The notes: a model not told the origin generated them from the sequence alone. A stretch of DNA of 64,000 nt from QWHO01 sp021404945 (GCA_963169765.1 CAUJEN010000114.1:62001-126000), one strand, 5' to 3'; numbered from the stretch's first letter, positions 28,037 to 36,751 are shown. Translations and numbers: made by a program.

Positions 28037-28404
28037 CGCTTTACCTCGGGGTCGCACTGCTGGGCGCGCTGGGCTCTCTGGCGCGCTTTGCTGTTTCTCT
28101 GTGGCTGCCGCGCGCGGCAGGCGGTTTTCCCTGGAATACCCTGGTCGTCAACGTGCTGGGCTGCCTTTTGTTCGGGCTGGTCTGGGCCCTGGCCGAGGAG
28201 CGCAGGCTACTGACCCCCACGCAGCGGCTCTGGCTCACGGCTGGCTTCCTGGGCGGCTTCACCACTTTCTCGTCGTTCGGTTACGAGACCATCGAGATGG
28301 TGCGGCAAGGACAGGCCACGCGGGCCGGGGTGCACGTGCTGGTGCAGAACACGCTCGGCCCGCTGGCGGTCTTGCTCGGTTATCATCTGGGCGAGCGGCC
28401 CTGA
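28033..28404 (+). CDS. crcB: fluoride ion channel CrcB/Fluc, apparent CTG start
   Basis: Small membrane protein that lets toxic fluoride leave the cell as a dual-topology dimer. With a start at CTG 28033 the product is 123 residues, the family length, with four membrane segments. Fluc signatures are clear: NTLVVNVLGCLLFG (TM2, pore Asn) and GFLGGFTTFSSFGYE (TM3, phenylalanine box and sodium site). No ATG, GTG or TTG exists in frame upstream of conserved residues; the first GTG (28153) would remove TM1 and half of TM2. CTG overlaps the rplQ stop as CTGA, implying initiation by coupling on a near-cognate codon. No fluoride riboswitch is visible because the gene sits directly on rplQ. Confidence 0.88.
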   Translation: MTLYLGVALLGALGSLARFAVSLWLPRAAGGFPWNTLVVNVLGCLLFGLVWALAEERRLLTPTQRLWLTAGFLGGFTTFSSFGYETIEMVRQGQATRAGVHVLVQNTLGPLAVLLGYHLGERP

Positions 28405-28410
28405 GGTCTC

Positions 28411-28989
28411 TCAAGTCTCGAGCTGCGGATGATAGCTTCCCACGCTCATTTCGAAGGTCCAGGCGACTGCATCTGCGCAGCAGCGCGTCGTCGGGGGGAC
28501 GCGCAGAAGGTAATCCTGACCGGTGCTGGGGCAGACCACCTCCACGGCCACGATCGGCTCATCATCCACGAAATCCCAGACAAGGAGCCGTCGCTGCATT
28601 CCCTGAGCATCCTGGTCTCGGTCGGCTACCTCGGCAGTGATCAGGCTCCTCAATCTCTTGAGGCCCACCCGGGCTACCAGTCGGCGGCGCACACGGACGG
28701 CCCAACTGGTGTAGAGGTCGGGGAGGCAGACTGCAGCCACCCAGAACCCCACAGCGGGCAACCCGTGGAGCAGCTTGAGTCTCAGGCTCGGGTGCAGCAT
28801 GACATAGCCACCCGCGAGCAGAGCGAATGCCTGTCCGAGCCGGTTTTCATCCTGGAGGCCGAACAGGCAGGTCAGGACGAAGAGCGCCAGGGGAAGTCCC
28901 AAGAGGCTGTGCAGGACGAAGTCGGGAAAGGAGCGTCCCAGGGCGGCCGCCACCATGCCCACTGCCACCCAGTAGTGCCCGCTAGTCAT
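28411..28989 (-). CDS. membrane protein with C-terminal CPSTG/AVAWTF domain
   Basis: A 192-residue protein of unknown function. Three or four hydrophobic segments fill residues 1-90. A soluble C-terminal part contains VVCPSTGQDYLLRVPP followed by ADAVAWTFEM. I have an impression of similar tails (pattern PSTG...RVPP...AVAWTFG) in proteins of the DUF6745 kind from actinobacteria and cyanobacteria, next to small proteins like its neighbour; this is recollection, not a search. Its start overlaps the upstream gene by 8 bases, so the two form an operon. It converges with crcB, with 6 bases between the stops. Confidence 0.65.
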   Translation of the reverse strand: MTSGHYWVAVGMVAAALGRSFPDFVLHSLLGLPLALFVLTCLFGLQDENRLGQAFALLAGGYVMLHPSLRLKLLHGLPAVGFWVAAVCLPDLYTSWAVRVRRRLVARVGLKRLRSLITAEVADRDQDAQGMQRRLLVWDFVDDEPIVAVEVVCPSTGQDYLLRVPPTTRCCADAVAWTFEMSVGSYHPQLET

Positions 28990-29278
28990 GGATGGGGCGG
29001 GGTGGGGCGGCAGGCCGATACTCGCGTTGATGGATGACGCGGTAGTGGCCGCTGGGCAACTCGAGGGTGCGGTGCTCGGGGTGGGTAATGAGGGCCCGGT
29101 CGCGGGTCTTGAAGATCAGATGTCCGTTCGAGAGAAAGAGCTCTCCCGGCGCCTCGAGGATGTGCCGATGGCCGGCTTTCTCGCCCTCTCCGAGGACGTT
29201 GGTGGGAAGCCGGAGGGCATCCTCGGGCCAAAAGTGGATCTGAACAAAGAGCAGGTCCCCCTGGCGATAGTGCATCAT
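28982..29278 (-). CDS. small protein with MMHYRQGD start and HQREY tail
   Basis: 98 residues from ATG 29276-29278, chosen because GGAGG lies 5 bases upstream; a longer frame adds 35 non-conserved residues. The sequence pattern is YRQGDLLFVQ, LGEGEKAGHRHIL, ITHPEHRTLELPSGHYRVIHQREY. This resembles small proteins of phages, actinobacteria and cyanobacteria with the arrangement RQGD...GEVTGH.H...HEEH...LPPG.Y.V.RQREY. The conserved His residues suggest metal or ligand binding in a small beta-barrel, but no function is known to me. It is the first gene of a two-gene operon. Confidence 0.65.
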   Translation of the reverse strand: MMHYRQGDLLFVQIHFWPEDALRLPTNVLGEGEKAGHRHILEAPGELFLSNGHLIFKTRDRALITHPEHRTLELPSGHYRVIHQREYRPAAPPRPIHD

Positions 29279-29418
29279 GACTGCCTCCAGATTCGATGTT
29301 CTCTGTGTTTTTCGGGGCCCCAGCCAAGAATAGCCGCTGGATATTAGGATTTCGTTTCCGAGAGGTAACCGGCTGGTGAACATGTTTCCTGGATGTTGCC
29401 AGGTTTGACGGTACTCTC

Positions 29419-29445
29419 GCGAAGGCCAGGCCGCCTGGCCTTCGC
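29419..29445. other. perfect 12-bp inverted repeat in divergent spacer
   Basis: GCGAAGGCCAGG (29419-29430) and its exact complement (29434-29445) with loop CCG, followed on the plus strand by CGGGTCTGGTTTGTT. It lies in the 221-base gap between two divergent genes, an odd place for a terminator. It may be an operator, an attenuator for ecfA1, or the end of an unannotated small transcript. Nothing else is seen in this gap. Confidence 0.5.
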
Positions 29446-29499
29446 CGGGTCTGGTTTGTTAAAAAGGTTTGCTGCCCGTCTGGAGGAACCGCGCCAGGA

Positions 29500-30294
29500 A
29501 TGATTGTGGTGCGCGACCTTTCCTTTGCCTATCCGGGGGGTCACCCTGTCTTGCAGGGGATCGACCTGGAGCTAGCTGCGGGCGAGCTGGTGGTGTTGAC
29601 CGGGCCCAATGGATGTGGCAAGACGACCCTGGCTCGGCACTTGAACGGCCTGCTGCTGCCCCAGCAAGGGACGGTGCTGGTGGACGATCTGCCCACCTCG
29701 CAGGCCGAAGTGCGCCGCCTGGTGGGGATGGTCTTTCAAGAGCCGGAGAGCCAGATCGTGGCCCCGGTGGTGGAGGAAGACGTGGCCTTCGGCCTGGAGA
29801 ATCTGGGCCTGCCCCGTGAGGAGATGCGCCAGCGGGTGGAGTGGACGCTGGAGAGACTGGACCTGACTGGAGTCCGTCGCTCTGAGCCCCACCTTCTGTC
29901 GGGCGGCCAGAAGCAGCGGCTCGCGCTGGCCTCGGTGCTGGCCATGAAGCCGCGCTATCTGGTGCTGGACGAGCCCACCACCATGCTCGATCCCTGGTCA
30001 CGCCGCGAGGTACTGGAGTTGCTCGGTGACCTGCGCCGGACCGAAGGGATCGCGATCGTCCTGGTCACCCACCGCCTGGAGGAGGCGCTGGAAGCCGATC
30101 GGGTCGTGGTTCTAGCTGACGGACGGGTGCGTTTTCAGGGCTCGCCGGCGACCCTCTTCGGCCAGCTCGAGCTGTTGACCGAGCTGGGCCTGGAGCTGCC
30201 CGATCTCGTGCGTCTGGTCGCGCATCTTCGGGACCAGGGCTTTGACCCACCCATGGAGGAATGCCAGCTGACAGAATGGGTGCTGGGACAATGA
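29500..30294 (+). CDS. ecfA1: ECF transporter ATP-binding protein EcfA1
   Basis: One of two ATPases that power an energy-coupling-factor vitamin/metal importer. 264 residues: Walker A GPNGCGKTT at 35-43, Q-loop VFQEPESQ near 78-85, signature LSGGQKQR at 133-140, Walker B LVLDEPT at 154-160, and switch His191. GGAGG lies about 13 bases before ATG. It overlaps ecfA2 by four bases. In Bacillota ecfA1-ecfA2-ecfT follow rplQ; here other genes have been inserted between, and ecfT is not adjacent. Confidence 0.92.
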   Translation: MIVVRDLSFAYPGGHPVLQGIDLELAAGELVVLTGPNGCGKTTLARHLNGLLLPQQGTVLVDDLPTSQAEVRRLVGMVFQEPESQIVAPVVEEDVAFGLENLGLPREEMRQRVEWTLERLDLTGVRRSEPHLLSGGQKQRLALASVLAMKPRYLVLDEPTTMLDPWSRREVLELLGDLRRTEGIAIVLVTHRLEEALEADRVVVLADGRVRFQGSPATLFGQLELLTELGLELPDLVRLVAHLRDQGFDPPMEECQLTEWVLGQ

Positions 30295-31145
30295 TCGAAA
30301 TCATCGGCCTGGAGCACGTCTACATGCGCGGCACGCCCTTCCAGACCCGGGCCCTCAACGGCGTCGACCTGAGGGTGCGCGCCGGCGAGGGTTTGGCCCT
30401 GGCCGGTGCCACCGGCAGTGGCAAGACCACTTTGTTGCTGCACCTCAACGGCCTGCTCAGGCCTCACGCGGGAAGCGTTCGCGTGGGGGGCACCCGGGTA
30501 GGGGAGAGAGGCGGCGACCTGCTCGAGCTTCGCCGGCGGGTGGGAGTTCTATTTCAGTTCCCCGAGCAGCAGCTCTTCGAAGAGACGCTGGCGGAAGATG
30601 TGGCTTATGGCCCCCGCAACTTCGGGGTGCGAGGGATCGAGCTGACCGAGCGGGTGGAGGAGGCCCTGCTGAAGGTGGGACTCGATCCTGTGCTCTATCG
30701 ACAGCGCTCGGTGCACGAGCTGTCGGGGGGGGAGAAGCGTCTGGCGGCCCTGGCCGGGGCTCTGGCCAGCCGACCTGAGGTGTTGGTCCTGGATGAGCCC
30801 ACCGCGGGTCTTGATGGCCGCGCCCGCCGGGCCTTGCTGGGCAAACTGGCTCGGTGGCGCGCGGAAGATGCTTTGACGCTGGTGATCGTCTCGCATCACC
30901 TGGAGGAGCTGCCCGGGCTGGTGGACCGGTTGGTGGTGCTGGCTCAGGGAAGGGTGGTGGGAGAAGGCCCCCTGGAGGAGCTTTTTGGCCGCGAGGAATG
31001 GATGAGCGAGCATCGTCTGGAAGTGCCTCCCGTCACGCGGTTGGCGGCCAGGCTTCGAAGAGCCGGCCGGCCGGTGGACCGGCTCTGGTTGACGGTCGAG
31101 CAAGCCGAGCAAGGTTTGTCTCGAATGCTGCAAGGGGGGCGCTAG
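30291..31145 (+). CDS. ecfA2: ECF transporter ATP-binding protein EcfA2
   Basis: Partner ATPase of EcfA1. 284 residues from ATG 30291 (ATGA overlap): Walker A GATGSGKTT at 39-47, the EcfA2-typical QFPEQQLFEETL at 89-100, LSGGEKR at 144-150 and LVLDEPTAGLD at 165-175. The membrane subunit EcfT and any substrate-binding S subunit are not encoded in this window, so the substrate cannot be told. The next gene overlaps its stop by one base. Confidence 0.92.
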   Translation: MIEIIGLEHVYMRGTPFQTRALNGVDLRVRAGEGLALAGATGSGKTTLLLHLNGLLRPHAGSVRVGGTRVGERGGDLLELRRRVGVLFQFPEQQLFEETLAEDVAYGPRNFGVRGIELTERVEEALLKVGLDPVLYRQRSVHELSGGEKRLAALAGALASRPEVLVLDEPTAGLDGRARRALLGKLARWRAEDALTLVIVSHHLEELPGLVDRLVVLAQGRVVGEGPLEELFGREEWMSEHRLEVPPVTRLAARLRRAGRPVDRLWLTVEQAEQGLSRMLQGGR

Positions 31146-31765
31146 TGGATCAAAGGCACAGACAGCTTTGTATCGAGCAGGCCCAGGCCATGCTGGACGT
31201 GGCCGCCCTGACCGATCAGCTCGAGGCCTTCAGCTGGAGCGAGGTCTCCCGTCAGGAAGCCCTGAGGGCTGCCGGCTGGCTGCGCGAGCAGGCGGCCCGC
31301 ATTCGGCGCCGGGTGGAGTCAGACTCAGGCGACCTGGCCCTGGGACGACTGCGGGTCCGCACCCTCAGGCTGGAGAAGATCCTCAGCGAGCTGGCTCAGC
31401 ATGAGAGCCGCCTGCAGCAGGCTCGGATGGACGCAGCTGCCGAGCAGATGGGTCCCGAGCGGGCTCAACGCCTGAGGGCCGAGTTGCACGACCAGCTCGA
31501 GTCGGTGCGGGGCCAGTTGCGCGCCTTCCACGAGGAGGGTCGGGCTCGCAAGCTTTACGACGACCTGGCTCAGGTGCTGCGCGACCTGACCGAGCGCGAG
31601 ACCCGTCGAGGACAACTGCAGGAGGCCGAGCGTTACCGCGACCTGGCCCGGCGCTTTGAGATGCGTCTTGATGCCGGCGAGTTCGACGCCCCCCGGCCGC
31701 CCGAGGAAGACGAGCGGGACCGTAAGGTGCTTGAGTATTTTCAAGAATTGCTCGACGAGCCCTGA
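31145..31765 (+). CDS. coiled-coil protein of unknown function
   Basis: 206 residues from GTG 31145, which shares its first base with the ecfA2 TAG stop. The sequence is almost wholly charged helix with heptad-like spacing (for example LRLEKILSELAQHESRLQQA and LAQVLRDLTERETRRGQLQEA), without signal peptide or membrane segment. It takes the position where ecfT would be expected. I recognise no family. A terminator follows, so the unit ecfA1-ecfA2-this gene is closed. Confidence 0.7.
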   Translation: MDQRHRQLCIEQAQAMLDVAALTDQLEAFSWSEVSRQEALRAAGWLREQAARIRRRVESDSGDLALGRLRVRTLRLEKILSELAQHESRLQQARMDAAAEQMGPERAQRLRAELHDQLESVRGQLRAFHEEGRARKLYDDLAQVLRDLTERETRRGQLQEAERYRDLARRFEMRLDAGEFDAPRPPEEDERDRKVLEYFQELLDEP

Positions 31766-31780
31766 GGGCCTCAGAGAAAC

Positions 31781-31806
31781 AGCCCCGGGTTCGGGGCTTC
31801 TTCCCG
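31781..31806 (+). terminator. terminator after ecfA2/coiled-coil operon
   Basis: Stem AGCCCCG/CGGGGCT (31781-31787 and 31792-31798), loop GGTT, then TCTTCTTCC. It is shared with the convergent rhomboid gene. Confidence 0.75.
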
Positions 31807-31811
31807 GAAGC

Positions 31812-32390
31812 CTATTTTCGTTTTTCAGGCTCCCTGGTGGCCAGCACTTTGGCGGCCGTGACCCCGCCCAGGAATCCGAACAGGTGGCCTTCCCAGGAGA
31901 TGCCCACCTGGCCGGGCAGCACCCCCGCCAGGGCACGCCAGAAGAAGTAGCCCACCACCAGTGAGATGATGATGGAGAGGGGCTTGCGCTCGAAGAACCC
32001 GGCTGCCATCAAGAACCCCAGGTAGCCGTAGATGAGCAGGCTGGCCCCGATGTGCACGCTGTTGGGGGCGCCGAACAGCCACACTCCCAGTCCGCCCACC
32101 ACGCTGGCGATCATCGTGACGCCCAGGAATTGCTTCCAGCCGCGGGTGAAAATCAGCCAGCCGAACAGTGCAAAGGGCACAGTGTTGGCGATCAAGTGGG
32201 GGAACCCACCGTGCAGGAAGGGCATCCAGAGAATGCCCCAGAGTCCGTCCTTGCTGCGGGGCACGATGCCGAAGTTGTTCAGCCACTGCTGCAGGACGAA
32301 GCTATCTACCGTCTCGAGAATCCAGCACAGCAGCAGAAATCCGCCCAGCACAATGATCTGGATCTTGAGGGCCCGGGTGACATTCTTCAT
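31812..32390 (-). CDS. rhomboid-family intramembrane serine protease
   Basis: 192 residues, six hydrophobic segments. The oxyanion/stabilising pattern HGGFPHLIAN (His60, His65, Asn69) is in place. The nucleophile lies in the GAS motif (Ser117), although the usual GASG reads GASL. The catalytic His169 is in the last membrane helix (GHLFGFLGG). The catalytic pair is therefore complete and the protein is probably active, cleaving membrane substrates that are not predictable here. ATG has GGAGG 5 bases upstream. Confidence 0.88.
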   Translation of the reverse strand: MKNVTRALKIQIIVLGGFLLLCWILETVDSFVLQQWLNNFGIVPRSKDGLWGILWMPFLHGGFPHLIANTVPFALFGWLIFTRGWKQFLGVTMIASVVGGLGVWLFGAPNSVHIGASLLIYGYLGFLMAAGFFERKPLSIIISLVVGYFFWRALAGVLPGQVGISWEGHLFGFLGGVTAAKVLATREPEKRK

Positions 32391-32531
32391 AGCAGCCTCC
32401 AGTGTACCACATGGCGACCTCGGGGGGAATGGCTCACGCTGTCTCAGAGTCGCCAGGAGGGGGAAAAAGTTCCACCGGCTCCAGCAGAAGCGGCGCTCAC
32501 CGGGATGCGAGAGGCCCTTCGCAGAGAAAGC

Positions 32532-34061
32532 TCACGGGGTTGCCAGGGGGACCGTGACCCAGTTCTGCCGGGCCGGGACACAGATGTACAGCAGGCCGCT
32601 GACGGGGTCTGGAGCCAGCCCGCCCAGCACGCGCCAGCTCATCCCGGGCGGAATCAGCTCACCGGGGGAGCTGGTGAAGAGCACCTGGCGGGTCGTGCCA
32701 TCGGGCGTCAGGCGGACGACACGGTCAGCGCCGGCTTCGACCACGGCCAGGTCGCCATCGGGCAGTCGGGTAATCGCTACCGGGCGCCTCAGGTCGGCGC
32801 GCAGCACACGGGGGCCCTGGGAGCCGAGCAGGAAGAGGCGGCCCTGCTCCTCGTCCACCACCGCCACGCCCTGGCCGGGCAGGAAGGCCAGATCCACGGG
32901 GCATCCCAGTTCGGTGCCCACCGCCAGGGTCTCGCCTCCGCCCAGGATGACCGAGACCCGCCCGGCTGAGGGCTCGGCCACGAAGATCAGGCCCTCGTTG
33001 TCCACTGCCAGGCCCCCCGGGTCGCTCAGCCCTTCGGCCAGCACGCGGATGGAGCTGCCCCACCCGGTCAGGATGCGACCGCCTTCGGACAGGGCGTAGT
33101 AGACGTTTCCGTCCCCGTCCAGGGCACTGTCCACGATGCCCAGCAGGGGCTCAGGCGAGGAGTAGAGCGAGCGCAGCAGGGGAGCGTGCACCAGCTGGCC
33201 GGACGGGTCGAGCTCGGCCTGGGTGAGGCCGCTGGCGAAGAGGCGCGACTCGAGCTCGTAGCGCAGGCTGCCCGCCGGGGTCAGCCCTGGTTGGACCAGG
33301 GTGCGGGGCGTGGGCACGGGCTGGATGCTCACTTCCACCAGGCTGCCGCTCACCAGGTTGGAGAGGGTCAGCGAGCCGGCCGCTCGACGGTGCATGGCCG
33401 TCAGTCCCGGAAAGCGAAAATCGGCCAGCACCCGGCGCCGCTCGGGCCTGGCGAGGTCCACCTCCACCAGCTGGCCGGTCTCGCCCGAGACGATGGAGAC
33501 CATCGGGTCCACGAAGGCGATGCCGGTGGGCAGTTCCACGTCCTCGATCAGCGTGCTCACGGCCCCGTCGGCCAGCCCGACCCGTACCACCCGGTCGGAG
33601 GCGGGCAGAGTCACGAAGGCTTCGGTGCGCGAGCAAGCGATCCCCTCGGCCCCCACCAGCTCCTCGGTCAGCACCCGCTTCACGAGGCCGGCAAAGGGAT
33701 CCACCTCCAGCAGGCGCCCGCGCCGCTCCACCACGTAGAGTGAGCCGTCCTGGAAGGCCATGCCGGTGGGCCGATCCAGCCCTCCCACAAGCTGTGAGAC
33801 CCCTTCCGGCCCCAGCCACAGAATGCGCCCCGTGGAAGGCTCGCTGCAGGCCAGATCCTCGCCGATCCGCACCAGGCCCCAGGCCTGCACCCCCTCGGCC
33901 ACGATCGTTCCGTCCAGGCGCACCACTCGCGCGCGGCCCCGCTCGGCGATGACCAGCCGGCCCTGCGGGTCCGTCGCCAACCCTGCCGGGCCGCACAGGG
34001 GGTCGGCCATGGCGAAGGAGCTCAGCCAGAACAGGCAGAGCCCCCACGCCAGCCAGCGCAA
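32532..34061 (-). CDS. exported NHL/SMP-30-like beta-propeller protein
   Basis: 509 residues. A signal peptide covers residues 1-19 (cleavage after AMA). The mature protein consists of repeated blades of the NHL/SMP-30 type (patterns GLATDPQGRLVIAERG, PTGIAFVD, PGGLAVDNEGLIFVAEPSAGRV). Such propellers bind ligands or act as lactonases, but I see no clear SMP-30 metal site. The start is TTG, immediately after the tyrS stop (TGATTG), so translation probably depends on tyrS. Third gene of the guaA-tyrS operon. Confidence 0.75.
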   Translation of the reverse strand: MRWLAWGLCLFWLSSFAMADPLCGPAGLATDPQGRLVIAERGRARVVRLDGTIVAEGVQAWGLVRIGEDLACSEPSTGRILWLGPEGVSQLVGGLDRPTGMAFQDGSLYVVERRGRLLEVDPFAGLVKRVLTEELVGAEGIACSRTEAFVTLPASDRVVRVGLADGAVSTLIEDVELPTGIAFVDPMVSIVSGETGQLVEVDLARPERRRVLADFRFPGLTAMHRRAAGSLTLSNLVSGSLVEVSIQPVPTPRTLVQPGLTPAGSLRYELESRLFASGLTQAELDPSGQLVHAPLLRSLYSSPEPLLGIVDSALDGDGNVYYALSEGGRILTGWGSSIRVLAEGLSDPGGLAVDNEGLIFVAEPSAGRVSVILGGGETLAVGTELGCPVDLAFLPGQGVAVVDEEQGRLFLLGSQGPRVLRADLRRPVAITRLPDGDLAVVEAGADRVVRLTPDGTTRQVLFTSSPGELIPPGMSWRVLGGLAPDPVSGLLYICVPARQNWVTVPLATP

Positions 34062-35234
34062 TCAGCCCCGCCGCAGGCGCACGAAGCGCCGGCTGACTTT
34101 CAAGACCGCCCCGTCCTCAAAGCTCACCTCGGCTGGCGCGGCCACTCTGGCCCCCTCCAGCGAAACGGCGCCCTGCTCCACCAGGCGGCGCGCGTCGCGC
34201 TTGGAGCCGGCAAAGCCCACCGTTATCAAGAGATCCACCACGTTCACCGGCGAGAGCACCGTCTTCTCCTCCATCTCGGTGGGGATCTCGCGCTGCGAGA
34301 ACACGCGCAAGAACTCTTCATCGGCTCCCCGGGCCGCCTCCTCACCGTGGTAGATCTTGACGATCTCGCGGCCAAGCCAGCGTTTTACGTCGCGCGGGTG
34401 CGTGTCTTTGGCGGAGCGCACCTGGTCCATCGGCACGTCGGTGCACAGCTCGAAGTAGCGCTCCATCAGGTGGTCGGGCAGCGACATCAGCTTGCCGAAC
34501 ATCTCGGTGGGCGACTCGGTGATGCCCACGTAGTTGCCCAGGCTCTTGGACATCTTCTGGACCCCGTCGAGTCCCTCTAAAATGGGCATCAGAAAGACGA
34601 TCTGGGGGGGCTGCCCCACCTCGCGCTGGAGCGCGCGGCCCACCAGGTTGTTGAACTTCTGGTCGGTGCCCCCCATCTCCACGTCGCTTTGCAGGGCCAC
34701 GCTGTCATAGCCCTGCATCAGCGGGTACAAGAGCTCGTGCAGGTGGATCGGCACCCCCTCGCGGTAGCGGTTCTGAAAATCGTCGCGCTCGAGGATGCGG
34801 GCCACGGTGTACTTGGAGGTGAGGCTCACCACGTCGGCAAAGCTCATGGGCATCAGCCATTCGGAGTTAAAGCGCACCTCGGTCTTGTCGGGATCGAGGA
34901 TGAGTGAGAGCTGCTCGCGATAGGTGCGGCCGTTGGCCTCGATCTCCTCGGGGGTGAGCACCTTGCGGGTCTCCGAGCGTCCGGTGGGGTCGCCCACCCG
35001 GGCCGTGAAGTCGCCGATCAAGAGCACGACCTGGTGGCCGAAGTCCTGGAACTGGCGCAGCTTGCGCAGCACCACGGCAAAGCCGAGGTGGATGTGGGGC
35101 GCGGTGGGATCGAGCCCCAGCTTGATTCGGAGCGGCTTGCCGGTCTTGAGGCGCTCGAGCAACTCGCTTTCGGAGATGATCTCGGCCGCTCCCCGCTTGA
35201 GAGCGGCCAGCTGGTCTTGCGGTGTTACTCCCAT
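34062..35234 (-). CDS. tyrS: tyrosyl-tRNA synthetase
   Basis: Charges tRNA-Tyr. 390 residues of the TyrRS subgroup with HIHLG (47-51) as the HIGH motif, KMSKS at 227-231, and a C-terminal S4 RNA-binding domain (about 325-390). ATG 35234 is chosen because it begins the homologous region; a frame reaching 35570 is a guaA shadow. It overlaps the guaA stop by 10 bases, so the two are coupled. Confidence 0.96.
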   Translation of the reverse strand: MGVTPQDQLAALKRGAAEIISESELLERLKTGKPLRIKLGLDPTAPHIHLGFAVVLRKLRQFQDFGHQVVLLIGDFTARVGDPTGRSETRKVLTPEEIEANGRTYREQLSLILDPDKTEVRFNSEWLMPMSFADVVSLTSKYTVARILERDDFQNRYREGVPIHLHELLYPLMQGYDSVALQSDVEMGGTDQKFNNLVGRALQREVGQPPQIVFLMPILEGLDGVQKMSKSLGNYVGITESPTEMFGKLMSLPDHLMERYFELCTDVPMDQVRSAKDTHPRDVKRWLGREIVKIYHGEEAARGADEEFLRVFSQREIPTEMEEKTVLSPVNVVDLLITVGFAGSKRDARRLVEQGAVSLEGARVAAPAEVSFEDGAVLKVSRRFVRLRRG

Positions 35235-36751
35235 TCGATGGTCCCCGGTGGCTTGGGTGTGATGTCGTAGAGCACGCGGTTGACCCCGCGCACCTCGTTG
35301 ACGATGCGGGTGGAGATGCGGGCCAGGAGATCCCAGTCCAGCCGGGCCACGTCGGCGGTCATGGCATCGAGCGAGGTCACCGCTCGCACCGACACTACCT
35401 CGGAATAGGTGCGCTGATCGCCCATCACACCCACCGACTGCACCGGCAACAACACCGCGAAGTACTGCCAGAGGCCTTCGTGGGCCCCGACCTTCTCGAT
35501 TTCCTCGCGCACGACCCGGTCGGCCCCCTTGAGGGCTTCCAGCCGTTCGGCCCGTACCACCCCCGGGCAACGCACGGCCAGGCCCGGGCCGGGAAACGGC
35601 TGGCGCATCAACACGCGGTCCGGCAGCCCCAGCTCCCGGCCCACCAGGCGTACCTCGTCCTTGAACAGCTCGCGCAGGGGCTCGAGCAGCTTCAAGCGCA
35701 TCCGCTCGGGCAGCCCACCCACGTTGTGGTGGGTCTTGATCGTGGCCGAGCGGGCCCCACCGCTCTCCACCACGTCAGGGTAGAGCGTGCCCTGCACCAG
35801 GAAGTGAATATCGGGTCGGTGATCGAGCTCTTCCTCGAAGACCCGGATGAAGGCCTCACCGATCCGCTTTCTCTTGGCCTCCGGATCGCTGACCCCGTCC
35901 AGGGCCCGCAGGAAGCGGTCTTGAGCGGGTATCATGCGGATGTTGAGCCCGCGTCCACCCAGGATCTCCATCACCTGCTCGGCCTCTCCCTGGCGCAGCA
36001 GGCCATTGTCCACGAAAAGACAATGCAGTCGCTCGCCGATGGCCTGGTGGACCAGGGCCGCGGCCACGCTGGAATCGACCCCGCCCGACAGGGCGCAGGC
36101 CACGTGCTGGCCCTCGGTTTTCTGGCGGATCTCCTCCACGGTGTCGTGCACGAAGTGGCCCGCGTCCCACTCGAACCGGCAGCCAGCCAGCTGGAGAAAG
36201 TTCTTCAGGATCGCCTTTCCGTGGGGGGTGTGGCTCACCTCGGGATGAAACTGCAGCCCGTACCAGCGCCTTTCGGGATGCCCGATGGCGGCCAGGGCGT
36301 GCTCAGAGGAGGCCAGCGGCACGAAGCCCTCCGGCAGCCGATCGACCCGGTCGCCGTGGCTCATCCAGCAGCGCTCCTCGCGGGAAAGTCCGGCAAACAG
36401 AGGCGAGTCTTGCTCCACGACGAAGCGGGCCGGGCCATACTCACGCACCGTGCCGGGCACCACGTGGCCGCCCAGCTCGCGGGCCATCAGCTGCATGCCG
36501 TAGCAGATGCCCAGCACTGGCAACCCGCTCTCCATCAGCCCCGTGGGCAGCCCCGGGGCTCCCTGGTCGTAGACCGAGTTGGGGCCCCCCGAGAGCACCA
36601 CCGCGGTGGGGCGCTCGCGGCTGATCTCCTCCCAGCTTCGGGCCGGGTCGACCAGCTCGGAGTAGACTCCGCACTCGCGGATACGGCGAGTGATGAGCAG
36701 ATTGTATTGCGAGCCGTAATCGAGCACGAGAACGCGTTCGGCGTGTTGCAT
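35225..36751 (-). CDS. guaA: GMP synthase (glutamine-hydrolysing)
   Basis: Converts XMP to GMP with glutamine as the amine donor. 508 residues from ATG 36751. The class I amidotransferase domain has Cys83 (GICYGMQ), His169 and Glu171 (FHPEVSH). The ATP-pyrophosphatase domain has the PP-motif SGGVDSS at 222-228. The C-terminal dimerisation domain ends with the invariant PPGTIEWE. First gene of the operon with tyrS, divergent from the methyltransferase gene across a 78-base gap that must hold both promoters. Confidence 0.97.
   Translation of the reverse strand: MQHAERVLVLDYGSQYNLLITRRIRECGVYSELVDPARSWEEISRERPTAVVLSGGPNSVYDQGAPGLPTGLMESGLPVLGICYGMQLMARELGGHVVPGTVREYGPARFVVEQDSPLFAGLSREERCWMSHGDRVDRLPEGFVPLASSEHALAAIGHPERRWYGLQFHPEVSHTPHGKAILKNFLQLAGCRFEWDAGHFVHDTVEEIRQKTEGQHVACALSGGVDSSVAAALVHQAIGERLHCLFVDNGLLRQGEAEQVMEILGGRGLNIRMIPAQDRFLRALDGVSDPEAKRKRIGEAFIRVFEEELDHRPDIHFLVQGTLYPDVVESGGARSATIKTHHNVGGLPERMRLKLLEPLRELFKDEVRLVGRELGLPDRVLMRQPFPGPGLAVRCPGVVRAERLEALKGADRVVREEIEKVGAHEGLWQYFAVLLPVQSVGVMGDQRTYSEVVSVRAVTSLDAMTADVARLDWDLLARISTRIVNEVRGVNRVLYDITPKPPGTIEWE

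Noticed and set aside
28033..28040. Fluoride riboswitch before crcB
   Set aside because: The gene overlaps rplQ, leaving no leader to hold one.
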